From: Paraburkholderia fungorum
GTDB lineage: Bacteria > Pseudomonadota > Gammaproteobacteria > Burkholderiales > Burkholderiaceae
Direction: 5' to 3'
NCBI RefSeq assembly: GCF_003610895.1
Contig: NZ_MCAS01000067.1
Coordinates: 186,001 to 250,000, forward strand
DNA: 64,000 nt
Below, piece after piece: positions 1-8,526 of this stretch (position 1 is the first letter of the stretch; each line of letters opens with the position of its first letter). The notes under the pieces were generated by a model, which worked only from the letters and a program-made list of their open reading frames with translations, was not told where the DNA came from and did no database searches. The position numbers and the translations under genes were made by a program.

Positions 1-1
1 C

Positions 2-1465
2 GGCTACAAGCAGGAGCTCTCACGCGGGATGTCGGGCTTCGGCAACTTTGCAATGTCGTTCATGGCGATCGGACTGTTCTGGGCGCTCGGGGCAAACATG
101 CAGCAGGGTCTCGGCACTGCGGGCGCGTTCGGCATTACGGTGACATGGCTGATCGGCGGCGGACTTGCTTATGCCACTGCTGCCTCGTTGGGCGAGATCA
201 GCTCAGCCATTCCGACCGCGGGTGGGCTTTATCACTGGTCGTCGGTACTTGGCGGCAGAGCTTGGGGCTGGGCTACCGCGTGGATCAACCTGATCGGCTA
301 CGTGTTCTCTGCGGGCGGAACATCCGTTGCGTTCTACCTGCTGTTCAATCAGTTGATCCTGAGCGGCATGCTGCATATCGACACCTCGCACTGGGGATAC
401 TGGCAGCAGGTCGTCGGCGTGGTCGCCATCATGTCCAGTTGGGCGATTCTCAATCACGTGGGTGTGCGGACACTGGCGTGGTTCGTGACCGCAGGCGCTT
501 ACGTGACTTTCCTCGGCGCCATCGCCTTGATCGGCGTGATGCTCTATAACCTTCATCTGACGAACCTCGCGCACATCTTCTCGTTCACGAACAATACGGG
601 CGACGCAGGGGGCGGCGTGGTGCCGCGCACGGAGAACGTGTTTCTCACCTTCGGTTATGCATTGCTTTTGCCGATGTGGATCGTGACCAGTTACGACGCG
701 GCGGCTCACGTGTCGGAGGAAACGGTTGACGCCGCGCGCGCCGTTCCGAAGGCGATGCGCAATTCGGTGATCCTGTCCGTGGTAATGGGCGCGGCGCTTC
801 TCGGGCTTTTCTACATGGCGATGAGCGACCCGACCGCCGTCGCCAAAAAAGGCGGCGACGGCTTTTCAATGCTGTTCGAGCAGATCCGCGGACCGCGTCT
901 GCTGAAAGACGCGATTATTGTTTCGCTGACGATTTCGGCCTACGTTTGCGGCGCCAGCGCGCTGACCGGGCTGTCGCGTGCGGTCTATTCGTTTGCTCGT
1001 GACCAGGGCCTGCCGAAGTACTTCAGTCGCGTATCGCCGCGCTTCTATACGCCGGTCACAGGGATCTGGGCCGGCGCGATCGCCGGCATTGCCGTGACCT
1101 TGTATTCGTCGGCATTCAACGCACTCGTTGCAGGCACTGCGCTCTTTTATCAACTGGCGTACGGCATGGCGATCGGCGCCGCAATGTTCGCCCGCAATCG
1201 CACTTATGGCCCGTATCGACTTGGTGCGTTCTCCAAACCGTATGGCGCGGTCGCGATCATCGGCGGGATCTTTATCATCTGGGTCGGCTTGCAACCGCCG
1301 ACCGATATCCTGATCCATTATTTCATCACGTTCTTTATCATCATTGTCGTTGCGTGGTTCGGCCTTGAAAAAAGACGTTTTCCGGGACCGCCGATCTCGA
1401 GCCAGGCATCGCGCGATAGCGAGGTTTCCAACCCCGGCTATGTGCCGGTCAAGACCGCACGCTAA
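2..1465 (+). CDS. APC-family amino acid permease, 5' end outside the window
   Basis: Inner-membrane amino acid or polyamine transporter of the APC superfamily. The frame is open from base 2, ahead of the first ATG at 29. The residues before that ATG (GYKQELSRG) match the conserved N-terminal segment of GABA/choline-type permeases, so the true start lies left of the window. About 12 hydrophobic segments are visible, with the early FGNFAMSF motif and the S-A-IPTAGGLYHW loop typical of the family. The next gene, an MFS carrier, starts 18 bp after the stop, so the two may be cotranscribed. The substrate cannot be read from the sequence. Confidence 0.9.
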   Translation, partial: GYKQELSRGMSGFGNFAMSFMAIGLFWALGANMQQGLGTAGAFGITVTWLIGGGLAYATAASLGEISSAIPTAGGLYHWSSVLGGRAWGWATAWINLIGYVFSAGGTSVAFYLLFNQLILSGMLHIDTSHWGYWQQVVGVVAIMSSWAILNHVGVRTLAWFVTAGAYVTFLGAIALIGVMLYNLHLTNLAHIFSFTNNTGDAGGGVVPRTENVFLTFGYALLLPMWIVTSYDAAAHVSEETVDAARAVPKAMRNSVILSVVMGAALLGLFYMAMSDPTAVAKKGGDGFSMLFEQIRGPRLLKDAIIVSLTISAYVCGASALTGLSRAVYSFARDQGLPKYFSRVSPRFYTPVTGIWAGAIAGIAVTLYSSAFNALVAGTALFYQLAYGMAIGAAMFARNRTYGPYRLGAFSKPYGAVAIIGGIFIIWVGLQPPTDILIHYFITFFIIIVVAWFGLEKRRFPGPPISSQASRDSEVSNPGYVPVKTAR

Positions 1466-1483
1466 ACGACTCCACATCATTTC

Positions 1484-2638
1484 ATGCCTTCTGATCTCGC
1501 TTTACATCGGACGTCGTTCAGTACTCGCCAGGCCGCTACGCGCGCCATCTTCCTCGTAGCTGGATACGGAAGAGCTTCGTGGGCCCCGCTCGTGCCATTC
1601 GTCAAAGCCCGAATCGGACTTGACGATGGCCAACTCGGACTTCTATTGCTTTGCCTCGGTGCGGGCTCCATGGCGGCGATGCCGTTTGCCGGCGGCCTGG
1701 CGGCGAGATTCGGCTGCCGCGCGGTGATCACGCTTGCCACCGTGGTGCTTTGCGCAACGCTTCCGGTGCTTGCGTTCGTCGACGATGTGCGATCCGCGAT
1801 CTTTGCGCTGACGCTGTTCGGCATGTCGGCAGGCGTGGTGGATGTCGCGATGAACATCCAGGCGATCGAAGTCGAGCGTGAGAGCGGGCGATCGATCATG
1901 TCGGGATTTCACGCGTTCTACAGCGTTGGCGGGATCGGCGGCGCAGCGGGTGCGAGCCTGCTTCTTACCGCGGGTCTATCGCACAGTGCATCAACGCTTG
2001 TCGCCACGCTGCTGATGATCGTCGCGCTGTGCTACGCCTACCCCGCGCTGATGGCGGAACCGCAGACGAGTCAGGCAACGCTTTTCGCCGTCCCGCGCGG
2101 AATCGTGCTGGTGCTGAGTGTCTTCACGTTCATTGTCTTTCTGGCCGAGAGCGCCGTGCTGGATTGGAGCGGCGTATTCCTCACGGCGGAACGTGGCATG
2201 TCCCACGCTTACGCTGGATACGGATACGCGGCCTTTGCGGCAACGATGACGGCGGGCCGACTGACGGGCGACAGAATGGTCGGCCGTCTCGGTAGAACCC
2301 GCGTCGTGATCGTAGGCAGCCTATGCGCCGCAGCCGGCTTTGCGCTCGCGGCCTTCGCGACATCATGGGCGGTGGACCTGTTGGGATACGCGCTGGTTGG
2401 CGCGGGTTGTTCGAACATCGCGCCGGTGTTGTTTTCGTCGGTCGGCAAGCAGACGCGGATGCCGACGAGCGCCGCCGTCGCCGCAATGACCACGATCGGC
2501 TATTGCGGGATTTTCGTCGGGCCCGCGCTCATTGGCGCGATTGCACGCTATACCACGCTGGCCTCGGCGTTTCTCGCGGTCGTCGTTCTGCTCGCTGTTA
2601 TCGCGGCAAGTGCGCGAACGGTTCTTCGCGAACCTTAG
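1484..2638 (+). CDS. MFS transporter (YbjJ-like)
   Basis: A 384-residue major facilitator with about 12 membrane segments and the RFG-CR loop after helix 2. It carries a conserved LDWSGVFLT segment in the middle. It is clearly paralogous to the convergent gene on the other strand (same length, same MSGFHA and LDWSGVFLT blocks). No good ribosome binding site precedes the ATG, so it may be translated after the upstream permease. Substrate unknown; the YbjJ-like group is poorly characterised. Confidence 0.87.
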   Translation: MPSDLALHRTSFSTRQAATRAIFLVAGYGRASWAPLVPFVKARIGLDDGQLGLLLLCLGAGSMAAMPFAGGLAARFGCRAVITLATVVLCATLPVLAFVDDVRSAIFALTLFGMSAGVVDVAMNIQAIEVERESGRSIMSGFHAFYSVGGIGGAAGASLLLTAGLSHSASTLVATLLMIVALCYAYPALMAEPQTSQATLFAVPRGIVLVLSVFTFIVFLAESAVLDWSGVFLTAERGMSHAYAGYGYAAFAATMTAGRLTGDRMVGRLGRTRVVIVGSLCAAAGFALAAFATSWAVDLLGYALVGAGCSNIAPVLFSSVGKQTRMPTSAAVAAMTTIGYCGIFVGPALIGAIARYTTLASAFLAVVVLLAVIAASARTVLREP

Positions 2639-2658
2639 TCGGCCGGATGCCAGCGGGA

Positions 2659-3807
2659 TCAGTCTGCGACCTTCGCGGTGGCGACGATCACGAAGAGCAT
2701 CGCGGCGACCGTGAGAAACGCCGTCTGCAGGCTGGCGTGCTCGGCGATGTTACCGAGAAAAGCGGGTCCGGTCAGCATGCCTGCGTAGCCGATGGTGGCG
2801 ACCACCGGCATCGCCACCGCGATCGGCATCACGTGTTGCCGTGCGACGACCAGAAACAGGCTCGGGACGATGTTAGCCAGTCCGAATCCCACGAAGGCGA
2901 ATGACAGCATCAGGAGCAGCCAGTGGTTCGATGCCACGAGCGACGCGATGCCGAGTGCCGCGAGTAGCGCGCCTGCCCAGAGAACATTCCGGGGTTGTAG
3001 CGACCTGGAAAGGAAATCGCCCGATAGCCGTCCTGCCGTCATGGCCACTGCGAAGCAGGCATAACCGTAGCCTGCGCGAGAAGGATCGAAATTTTTCACC
3101 GTAGTGAGGAACACGCCGCTCCAGTCGAGCATCGCGCCTTCCGCCAGGAACGAGATGAAGCAAAGCGCGCCGATCCAGAGAACCCGTCCTTTCGGGAGGG
3201 CCAGAGCAAACGTCGAGCCCTTACTCGTGGCCGCAAGAAAGTTCTTGCCGTAATAGCTCCAGATGAAAACGAGGATTGCGCTGATGCAGCCCACAGCGAA
3301 CTCGGCGCTCAAACCCGCCGAGAGCAATGCACTCACGCCGGTCGCGCCGGCAATACAACCGATACTGAACCACGCATGGAAGCCGGACATCAGCGGTTCA
3401 TCATGCGATCGTTGTACGACAGCGGATTGAAGATTCATCGCTGACTCGGTGACCCCCAGTCCCGATCCGAAAACCAGCAGGCTGGCCACGAGAACTGCGG
3501 GGTTTTCAGTCGTCGCGAGCAGATAGAGACACGCGCACACCACGGGACCCGCCGACAGGATGACTTTCCTGCATCCAAAGCGCGCCGCGAGAGCGGTCCC
3601 GACAGGCATCGCGACAAGACAACCGAGACCGAAACAGAGGAGCGCGAGCCCGAAATGACTATCGGACAGATGCAGACGTAGTTTGGCCAGCGGCGCCAGA
3701 GGCGCCCACGCGGAAAGAAACAATCCAAAGGAGAAGAAGCCGGCGCGAGTGGAAGCGCGCGCAGACGAGGAAGACGCAAAGCTTCGGCTGACGCTTGTGG
3801 TGTCCAT
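2659..3807 (-). CDS. MFS transporter (YbjJ-like), paralog of the convergent gene
   Basis: A 382-residue major facilitator. The start at MDTTSVSRSF is preferred to an upstream ATG because the extra 55 residues are polar and not family-like. It shares the MSGFHA-FS, LDWSGVFLT and AGYGYACFA blocks with the MFS gene to its left, and the two stops are only 20 bp apart. The promoter region is shared with the divergent Gfo/Idh/MocA gene, so it probably imports or exports the compound handled by that dehydrogenase. This link is inference. Confidence 0.85.
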   Translation of the reverse strand: MDTTSVSRSFASSSSARASTRAGFFSFGLFLSAWAPLAPLAKLRLHLSDSHFGLALLCFGLGCLVAMPVGTALAARFGCRKVILSAGPVVCACLYLLATTENPAVLVASLLVFGSGLGVTESAMNLQSAVVQRSHDEPLMSGFHAWFSIGCIAGATGVSALLSAGLSAEFAVGCISAILVFIWSYYGKNFLAATSKGSTFALALPKGRVLWIGALCFISFLAEGAMLDWSGVFLTTVKNFDPSRAGYGYACFAVAMTAGRLSGDFLSRSLQPRNVLWAGALLAALGIASLVASNHWLLLMLSFAFVGFGLANIVPSLFLVVARQHVMPIAVAMPVVATIGYAGMLTGPAFLGNIAEHASLQTAFLTVAAMLFVIVATAKVAD

Positions 3808-3917
3808 GTGATCTTTGGGTAATGGCTGGGTGAAATCAGGCACGCGCCTTGAGGGCGCCGTCCTTGGAGTGTAATGAGCGCCTTGCGTGGAGGTAACTTC
3901 GCAGATCGGATTTTGAT

Positions 3918-4026
3918 GACGCACCGTGACGCAATAAGCGACGTGCGCGAAATTTTGACGGATGGGACGCACAGTGACGTAATCAGTGCGCCGGCTTGCG
4001 TCTGGAATGCAGTGCTCGCGAAATTG
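3918..4026. promoter_or_regulatory. Divergent promoter region with direct repeats and GCGAAATT motif
   Basis: The 298-bp gap between the MFS gene and the dehydrogenase gene holds a 21-bp direct repeat with 3 mismatches (3918-3938 and 3966-3986, consensus GACGCAC-GTGACG-AAT-AG). GCGAAATT occurs at 3947-3954 and 4018-4025. The block 3996-4026 (TTGCGTCTG, GAATG, GCGAAATTG) recurs at 8431-8462 before the isomerase gene. This looks like binding sites for one regulator serving both divergent regions. The regulator is not identified. Confidence 0.5.
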
Positions 4027-4105
4027 ATGCTGCCTTATTAGTCGCGGACGATAGGGTATGGACGCGCATGTTGCGCGCGGCCACTCAATTCACAGGAGAC
4101 GTGCT

Positions 4106-5197
4106 GTGCAAGGCAAAAAGATCAGGGTTTCGATCATCGGCTATGGATTCGTTACCCGCCACTTTCATATGCCGTTGATCTCCAGCGTGCCGGGTTTGCA
4201 ACTCGTCGCCATTGGTACTCAGCGCCCGGACCAGATCAAGCTCGATGACCCGTCAATCGAGATTCTGAGCCCGGAACGCGCGGCCGTCGCCGACTCGGTG
4301 GACCTCGTGATCGTCGCGAGCGTCAACGAAAGTCATTACCGGTTTGCAAAGCTCGCGCTGGAGGCCGGCAAACATGTGGTCGTTGAAAAGCCGTTCACGC
4401 CGACGCTCAACGAAGCGCGCGAACTGGCGGTGCTGGCAAAACGTGTCGGCAGAAATCTTGCCGTTTTCCAGAATCGCCGCTGGGACAGCGACTATCTGAC
4501 CGTCCGCGATGCGATCCGCAACGAGAGTCTCGGCGATATTGTCCATTTCGAATCGCACATCGATCGTTACGCGCCGAACGTCCCGCAAGCCTGGCGCGAA
4601 GAACCCGTGCCAGCCGGTGGGACATGGTTCGACCTCGGCCCTCACGTTGCCGATCAGGTGCTGTTGCAATTCGGACTGCCGGAGCGCGTTGTCGCCTCGT
4701 TCGCGCAGCAGCGAGCTGGGGCGAGGACCGACGACTGGTTCACAGTCATCCTCGAATACGGTCGTATGAGAGTCGTTCTGCGCGGCGCTCAAGTGGTGCC
4801 CGGATTCGGCATGCGCTTCCTCGTGCACGGCACGAACCGTTCAGTGATGAAGCAGGCCCAGGACGTTCAGGAGCATCAGTTGATTGCAGGACTGCGGCCG
4901 GGCGACCCCTCGTATGGAGTCGATCCGGACGATGCGTATGTGTTCGACCCGGCTGACGCTTCAGCGCAACGGCGTGCAGTGCCGGCAACGCGAGGTGATC
5001 AGTCACAGTTCTACGTCCAGCTGGAACGCGCGATACGCGGTGAGGGCCCTAACCCGGTGGCACCGGCTGAGGCAGTCGCGCTCATCGCTCTTCTGGAAGC
5101 CGCTGCGATTTCAGCATCAGAGGGCCGTCCCACGGCACTGCCGCTGACGGAAGCAGAGCGCGTGGCCTTCGAGAACGACAGGAGCTCGCATTCATGA
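4106..5197 (+). CDS. Gfo/Idh/MocA family oxidoreductase (YdgJ/IolW-like)
   Basis: NAD(P)-dependent sugar or cyclitol dehydrogenase of 363 residues. The N-terminal Rossmann segment (VSIIGYGF) is followed by the EKPFTPT motif carrying the catalytic lysine region and the AVFQNRRWDSD block typical of YdgJ/scyllo-inositol dehydrogenase-like members. The GTG at 4106 is chosen because CAGGAGA sits 6 bp upstream; an upstream in-frame ATG at 4058 has no such site. It is followed 37 bp later by a GMC oxidoreductase, so the two probably form an operon that oxidises a sugar or polyol. Confidence 0.88.
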   Translation: MQGKKIRVSIIGYGFVTRHFHMPLISSVPGLQLVAIGTQRPDQIKLDDPSIEILSPERAAVADSVDLVIVASVNESHYRFAKLALEAGKHVVVEKPFTPTLNEARELAVLAKRVGRNLAVFQNRRWDSDYLTVRDAIRNESLGDIVHFESHIDRYAPNVPQAWREEPVPAGGTWFDLGPHVADQVLLQFGLPERVVASFAQQRAGARTDDWFTVILEYGRMRVVLRGAQVVPGFGMRFLVHGTNRSVMKQAQDVQEHQLIAGLRPGDPSYGVDPDDAYVFDPADASAQRRAVPATRGDQSQFYVQLERAIRGEGPNPVAPAEAVALIALLEAAAISASEGRPTALPLTEAERVAFENDRSSHS

Positions 5198-5234
5198 ATG
5201 CGTAGCGGGAACGGGAAGTCAGAAACAGGAAAGG

Positions 5235-6893
5235 ATGGGCATTGCTATGGTTGACTATATTGTGGTGGGTGGCGGATCGACCGGGTGCGTCATTGCATCT
5301 CGCCTAAGCGAAGACAGCGGCTCGACGGTGACGCTGCTCGAAGAAGGGCCGCGCGATCGCAGCCCCTATATTCACATTCCCGGCGCTTACTACAAGACGG
5401 CGCAAGGCCCGTTGTTGAAGCGTATTCCGTGGGTGCCGATGGCCGAGCAGGACCGCAAGGAAATGCCGACGATGGTGCAGGCAAGCGTACTTGGCGGCGG
5501 AAGCTCTGTTAACGCGATGATCTACATTCGTGGCGTGCCGTCCGATTATGATCAATGGCGCGACTCGGGCGCTACCGGCTGGGGCTATGAAGATGTGCTG
5601 CCGTATTTTCTCCGGGCAGAAGACAATGAGCGCTTCAGCAATAAGAACCACGGCGTGGGCGGTCCGCTGGGGGTCTCCGACATCAGCCACATTCACCCTC
5701 TCACCAAGGCATGGCTGAAAGCCTGTCAACAAGCCGGGCTCCCTTATAACGAGGATTTCAACTCGGGCGACCCGACGGGATGCGGGCTTTATCAGATCAC
5801 CGCACGCGATGGCAGGAGGAGCAGCTCGGCGGTTGCCTATATTCGTCCCGCCGAAGGGCGACCCAACCTGACGGTGCGCACAGGCATCCGGGTCACGCGG
5901 ATTGTCATCGAGCGAGGCCGTGCGGTCGGCGTCGAGTTCGTCGAGGACGGCAAGTTGAAGCAGTTGCGGGCACAGCGCGAAGTCATTCTGTGCGCCGGAG
6001 CGATCAATTCACCCAAGCTGCTGATGCTCTCAGGCATTGGACCGAAAGAGGAACTCGTGAAGCACGGGATCAAGGTCAATGCGGACCTGGCAGGCGTAGG
6101 CCAGAATCTGCAGGACCATATCGAGATCTCCCTTGTGTATCAGCTGAAAGGACCGCACAGCTACGACAAATACAAGAAACTGCGCTGGAAGGCCATGGCG
6201 GGTTTGCAATACGCGCTTTTCAAAAGCGGGCCGGCGGCATCCAATCTGATCGAAGGAGGCGCGTTCTGGTGGGGAAATAAAACGGAACTGACGCCCGATA
6301 TCCAGTATTTCATGGTGGTCGGAGCAGGAATTGAAGAGGGCGTCGACGGTGTGCCTGGAGGCAACGGCTGCACCGTCAACCTCGGACAAATCAGACCGCG
6401 TTCGCGTGGGTTCGTCACGTTGAACAGTAGCGATTCTTTAGACGTTCCACGCGTCGCGCCGATGTATTTCAGCGACCCTTATGACCTCGACGCGGTAGTC
6501 GAGGGGTGTTCGAAAGCGATAGACATCATGGACCAACCGGCGATACGCAAATATATCGAGCGACGCTTCGTGCCGTTTCAACCCGTGCTGGACCGCGAGG
6601 AATTGCGCCGTTTCTGCCAGCAGGAGGCGCACGCCGCGCTTCATCCAGCGGGTACGTGCCGGATGGGCACCGACGAGCTTGCCGTCGTGGATCCGGAGCT
6701 TCGAGTGCGCGATATCGAGGGTTTGCGGGTTGCGGATGCGTCGGTGATGCCGAATCTCATTTCGGGCAATCCGAACGCTGTGTGCATCATGATCGGCGAG
6801 AAAGCTTCCGACCTGATTCGCGACCGTCAGATCGGCGCTAAGGCGAAGATCGAAGAAAACCGGCCCAGTGGAAAAATGATCAGTCTGGTCTGA
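5235..6893 (+). CDS. GMC-family FAD oxidoreductase (choline dehydrogenase-like)
   Basis: Flavin-dependent alcohol dehydrogenase of about 550 residues. Visible are the FAD-binding GGGSTGCVIASRL motif at the N terminus, the GMC signature around GGGSSVNAMIYIRG, and the C-terminal active-site region with ALHPAGTCRMG and SGNPNAV. The start is ambiguous: the ATG at 5235 is 4 bp after AGGA, and an ATG at 5247 (MVDYIVVGGG) is 11 bp after AAGGA. It lies directly behind the Gfo/Idh/MocA gene. Likely substrate is a sugar alcohol or other primary alcohol; not choline specifically. Confidence 0.9.
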   Translation: MGIAMVDYIVVGGGSTGCVIASRLSEDSGSTVTLLEEGPRDRSPYIHIPGAYYKTAQGPLLKRIPWVPMAEQDRKEMPTMVQASVLGGGSSVNAMIYIRGVPSDYDQWRDSGATGWGYEDVLPYFLRAEDNERFSNKNHGVGGPLGVSDISHIHPLTKAWLKACQQAGLPYNEDFNSGDPTGCGLYQITARDGRRSSSAVAYIRPAEGRPNLTVRTGIRVTRIVIERGRAVGVEFVEDGKLKQLRAQREVILCAGAINSPKLLMLSGIGPKEELVKHGIKVNADLAGVGQNLQDHIEISLVYQLKGPHSYDKYKKLRWKAMAGLQYALFKSGPAASNLIEGGAFWWGNKTELTPDIQYFMVVGAGIEEGVDGVPGGNGCTVNLGQIRPRSRGFVTLNSSDSLDVPRVAPMYFSDPYDLDAVVEGCSKAIDIMDQPAIRKYIERRFVPFQPVLDREELRRFCQQEAHAALHPAGTCRMGTDELAVVDPELRVRDIEGLRVADASVMPNLISGNPNAVCIMIGEKASDLIRDRQIGAKAKIEENRPSGKMISLV

Positions 6894-6928
6894 CGCTCAC
6901 ATGGAACGCGAGCTTTAAGCGTGTTCTG

Positions 6929-6960
6929 CCTGCTCCCCTTCCTTTCGAAAGGGGAGCAGG
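6929..6960. terminator. Hairpin between convergent genes
   Basis: A perfect 12-bp stem (CCTGCTCCCCTT pairing with AAGGGGAGCAGG) around an 8-base loop. It lies between the GMC gene on the plus strand and the binding-protein gene on the minus strand. There is no clear T tract on either side, so it may act as a bidirectional terminator or as an mRNA 3' stabiliser. Confidence 0.6.
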
Positions 6961-6972
6961 CACGAGTTGCTA

Positions 6973-8250
6973 TCAGTTGTTCCTGGCAGCAACGGCAAGC
7001 TTCTTGACGGCGTCGGCCGACGTCATCGAAGGCGTATTCACAAACTGCGTGACAACATCGACATAAGCCGCACGGACATCGCGTTCGAGTGCTGCGTTCT
7101 CGATGAACGACGGCATGACTTCGCCGGCTTTATTACCTGCGGTACGGTCTGCAAAGTTCATCTTTGCGCAGTCGTCGAACTTGTCCTGCGCGACATCGAG
7201 CCGCGGCGGCAGCGAACCTTTGCGCAGATTGAAGCTTTCCTGCACGTCCCGGTCCATGACGGTATTTGCCAGCAAGGTCTGGTCCGCTTGCGCGGCCGGA
7301 TTTTTCTGTTTGAAGAACGCGAACGTATCCATCACCCAGATAAATGCGTGGCCGCTGCCAGGTGTTGCAGCGCAAACGAAATCGACACCGGGCTTCTTCC
7401 CTGCGCGCAGGAACTCACCCTTTGCCCAGTCCGCGTGAATCTGCATGCCTGCCTTACCGTCGATGACCATCTGGGTTGCGACATTCCAGTCGCGGCCCGC
7501 GCGATTCGGATCGGTGTAGCTGATGATCTTGCGGAGTTCATCGAAGACCTTGAGCATCGTCGGGCTTTGAACGGCAGCCGGGTCGTGGTTGATGATCGCT
7601 TTCTTGTAGAACGCCGGGCCGCCCATTCCGACTACGAGGTCACTGAAGATTTCGGTCTCTTGCCAGTCTTCGCCGCCCAACGCCACGGGAATGATGCCGT
7701 CTTTCTTCATCTTCTCAGCGAGCGCATTGAATTCGTCCCACGTGGTCGGGATCTTGTCGCCGTATTTCTGCAGGATCTTCTTGTTGATCCAGAACATGTT
7801 CTCGCGATGCTCGTCCATCGGCGCGCCGTACCAGGTCCCCTTGTACTTCAGATAAGGGATCAGTTCCGGTGTAATGAGGTGATCCCAGTTGCCGGCTTTC
7901 GCGTCGCTGTCGAGGCTACCTAGCTCGTTTTGCTCAGCGTAAGCGAATAGCAGTTGAGGCTCTGCCTGAGCCGCTGCGGGGGCGTTGCCGGCCGCCAGAC
8001 GGGCCTGAAGCGCCTGCTGCTGGTTGGCGCCGTCGTCGCCTGCGATCGCGCTATCTTTCCAACCCACCCCCTTTTTTTGCAAGCCATCCTTGAGGGCTTG
8101 AAGTGCGTACGACTCACTGCTCGACGTCCATTGGTGAACCACTTCGACCTGTTGCGTCTGCGCAGCAGCGATGCCGCTAATAGCAAGGCTTGCCACCGCT
8201 GATGCGACGACACGCGCCATTACTTGCCCCTGCTTCGATTTCAGTTTCAC
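6973..8250 (-). CDS. Sugar ABC transporter substrate-binding protein (orphan)
   Basis: Periplasmic binding protein of 425 residues in the extracellular solute-binding family 1 group. There is an N-terminal signal peptide (basic start, hydrophobic VVASAVASLAISGIAAAQ). Typical blocks include VVHQWTSSSE near the mature start, YGAPMDEHRENMFWINKK, and GKAGMQIHADWAKGEF. No permease or ATPase gene is adjacent, so it either partners with a transporter elsewhere or serves a chemoreceptor. It is divergent from the isomerase gene and shares its promoter region. Confidence 0.9.
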   Translation of the reverse strand: MKLKSKQGQVMARVVASAVASLAISGIAAAQTQQVEVVHQWTSSSESYALQALKDGLQKKGVGWKDSAIAGDDGANQQQALQARLAAGNAPAAAQAEPQLLFAYAEQNELGSLDSDAKAGNWDHLITPELIPYLKYKGTWYGAPMDEHRENMFWINKKILQKYGDKIPTTWDEFNALAEKMKKDGIIPVALGGEDWQETEIFSDLVVGMGGPAFYKKAIINHDPAAVQSPTMLKVFDELRKIISYTDPNRAGRDWNVATQMVIDGKAGMQIHADWAKGEFLRAGKKPGVDFVCAATPGSGHAFIWVMDTFAFFKQKNPAAQADQTLLANTVMDRDVQESFNLRKGSLPPRLDVAQDKFDDCAKMNFADRTAGNKAGEVMPSFIENAALERDVRAAYVDVVTQFVNTPSMTSADAVKKLAVAARNN

Positions 8251-8348
8251 AGCACAATCTCCTCATAGGTTTCGATATTCATCGCTGACATTCACCATTT
8301 TTTGATGGGTGAGCGCAGTTCCGAGTATTCGAGGGCAAATTAACGTAT

Positions 8349-8463
8349 GCAATTTCGCTACTTTGAGTTTTGCGACGCTAACTGACGCGCGGCTAGCGTC
8401 GATTCGCTTCGTTGGGATAAGTGCGTCGCGTTGCGTCTGCGAATGACGCGGTTGCGAAATTGC
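8349..8463. promoter_or_regulatory. Divergent promoter region with inverted GCGAAATTGC copies
   Basis: Between the binding-protein and isomerase genes, GCAATTTCGC (8349-8358) and GCGAAATTGC (8454-8463) form a perfect 10-bp inverted pair. Each copy is preceded on its own strand by GCGTC at 15-16 bp. A further 8-bp inverted repeat, CGACGCTA/TAGCGTCG, spans 8373-8401. The 8431-8462 block matches 3996-4026 near the dehydrogenase gene, suggesting joint regulation. Confidence 0.5.
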
Positions 8464-8526
8464 CAGGCGAATATTGGGTGGTCAAACTGGTTGCGTTATC
8501 GTGGCAATAGAACGGAGGAATCGGAG

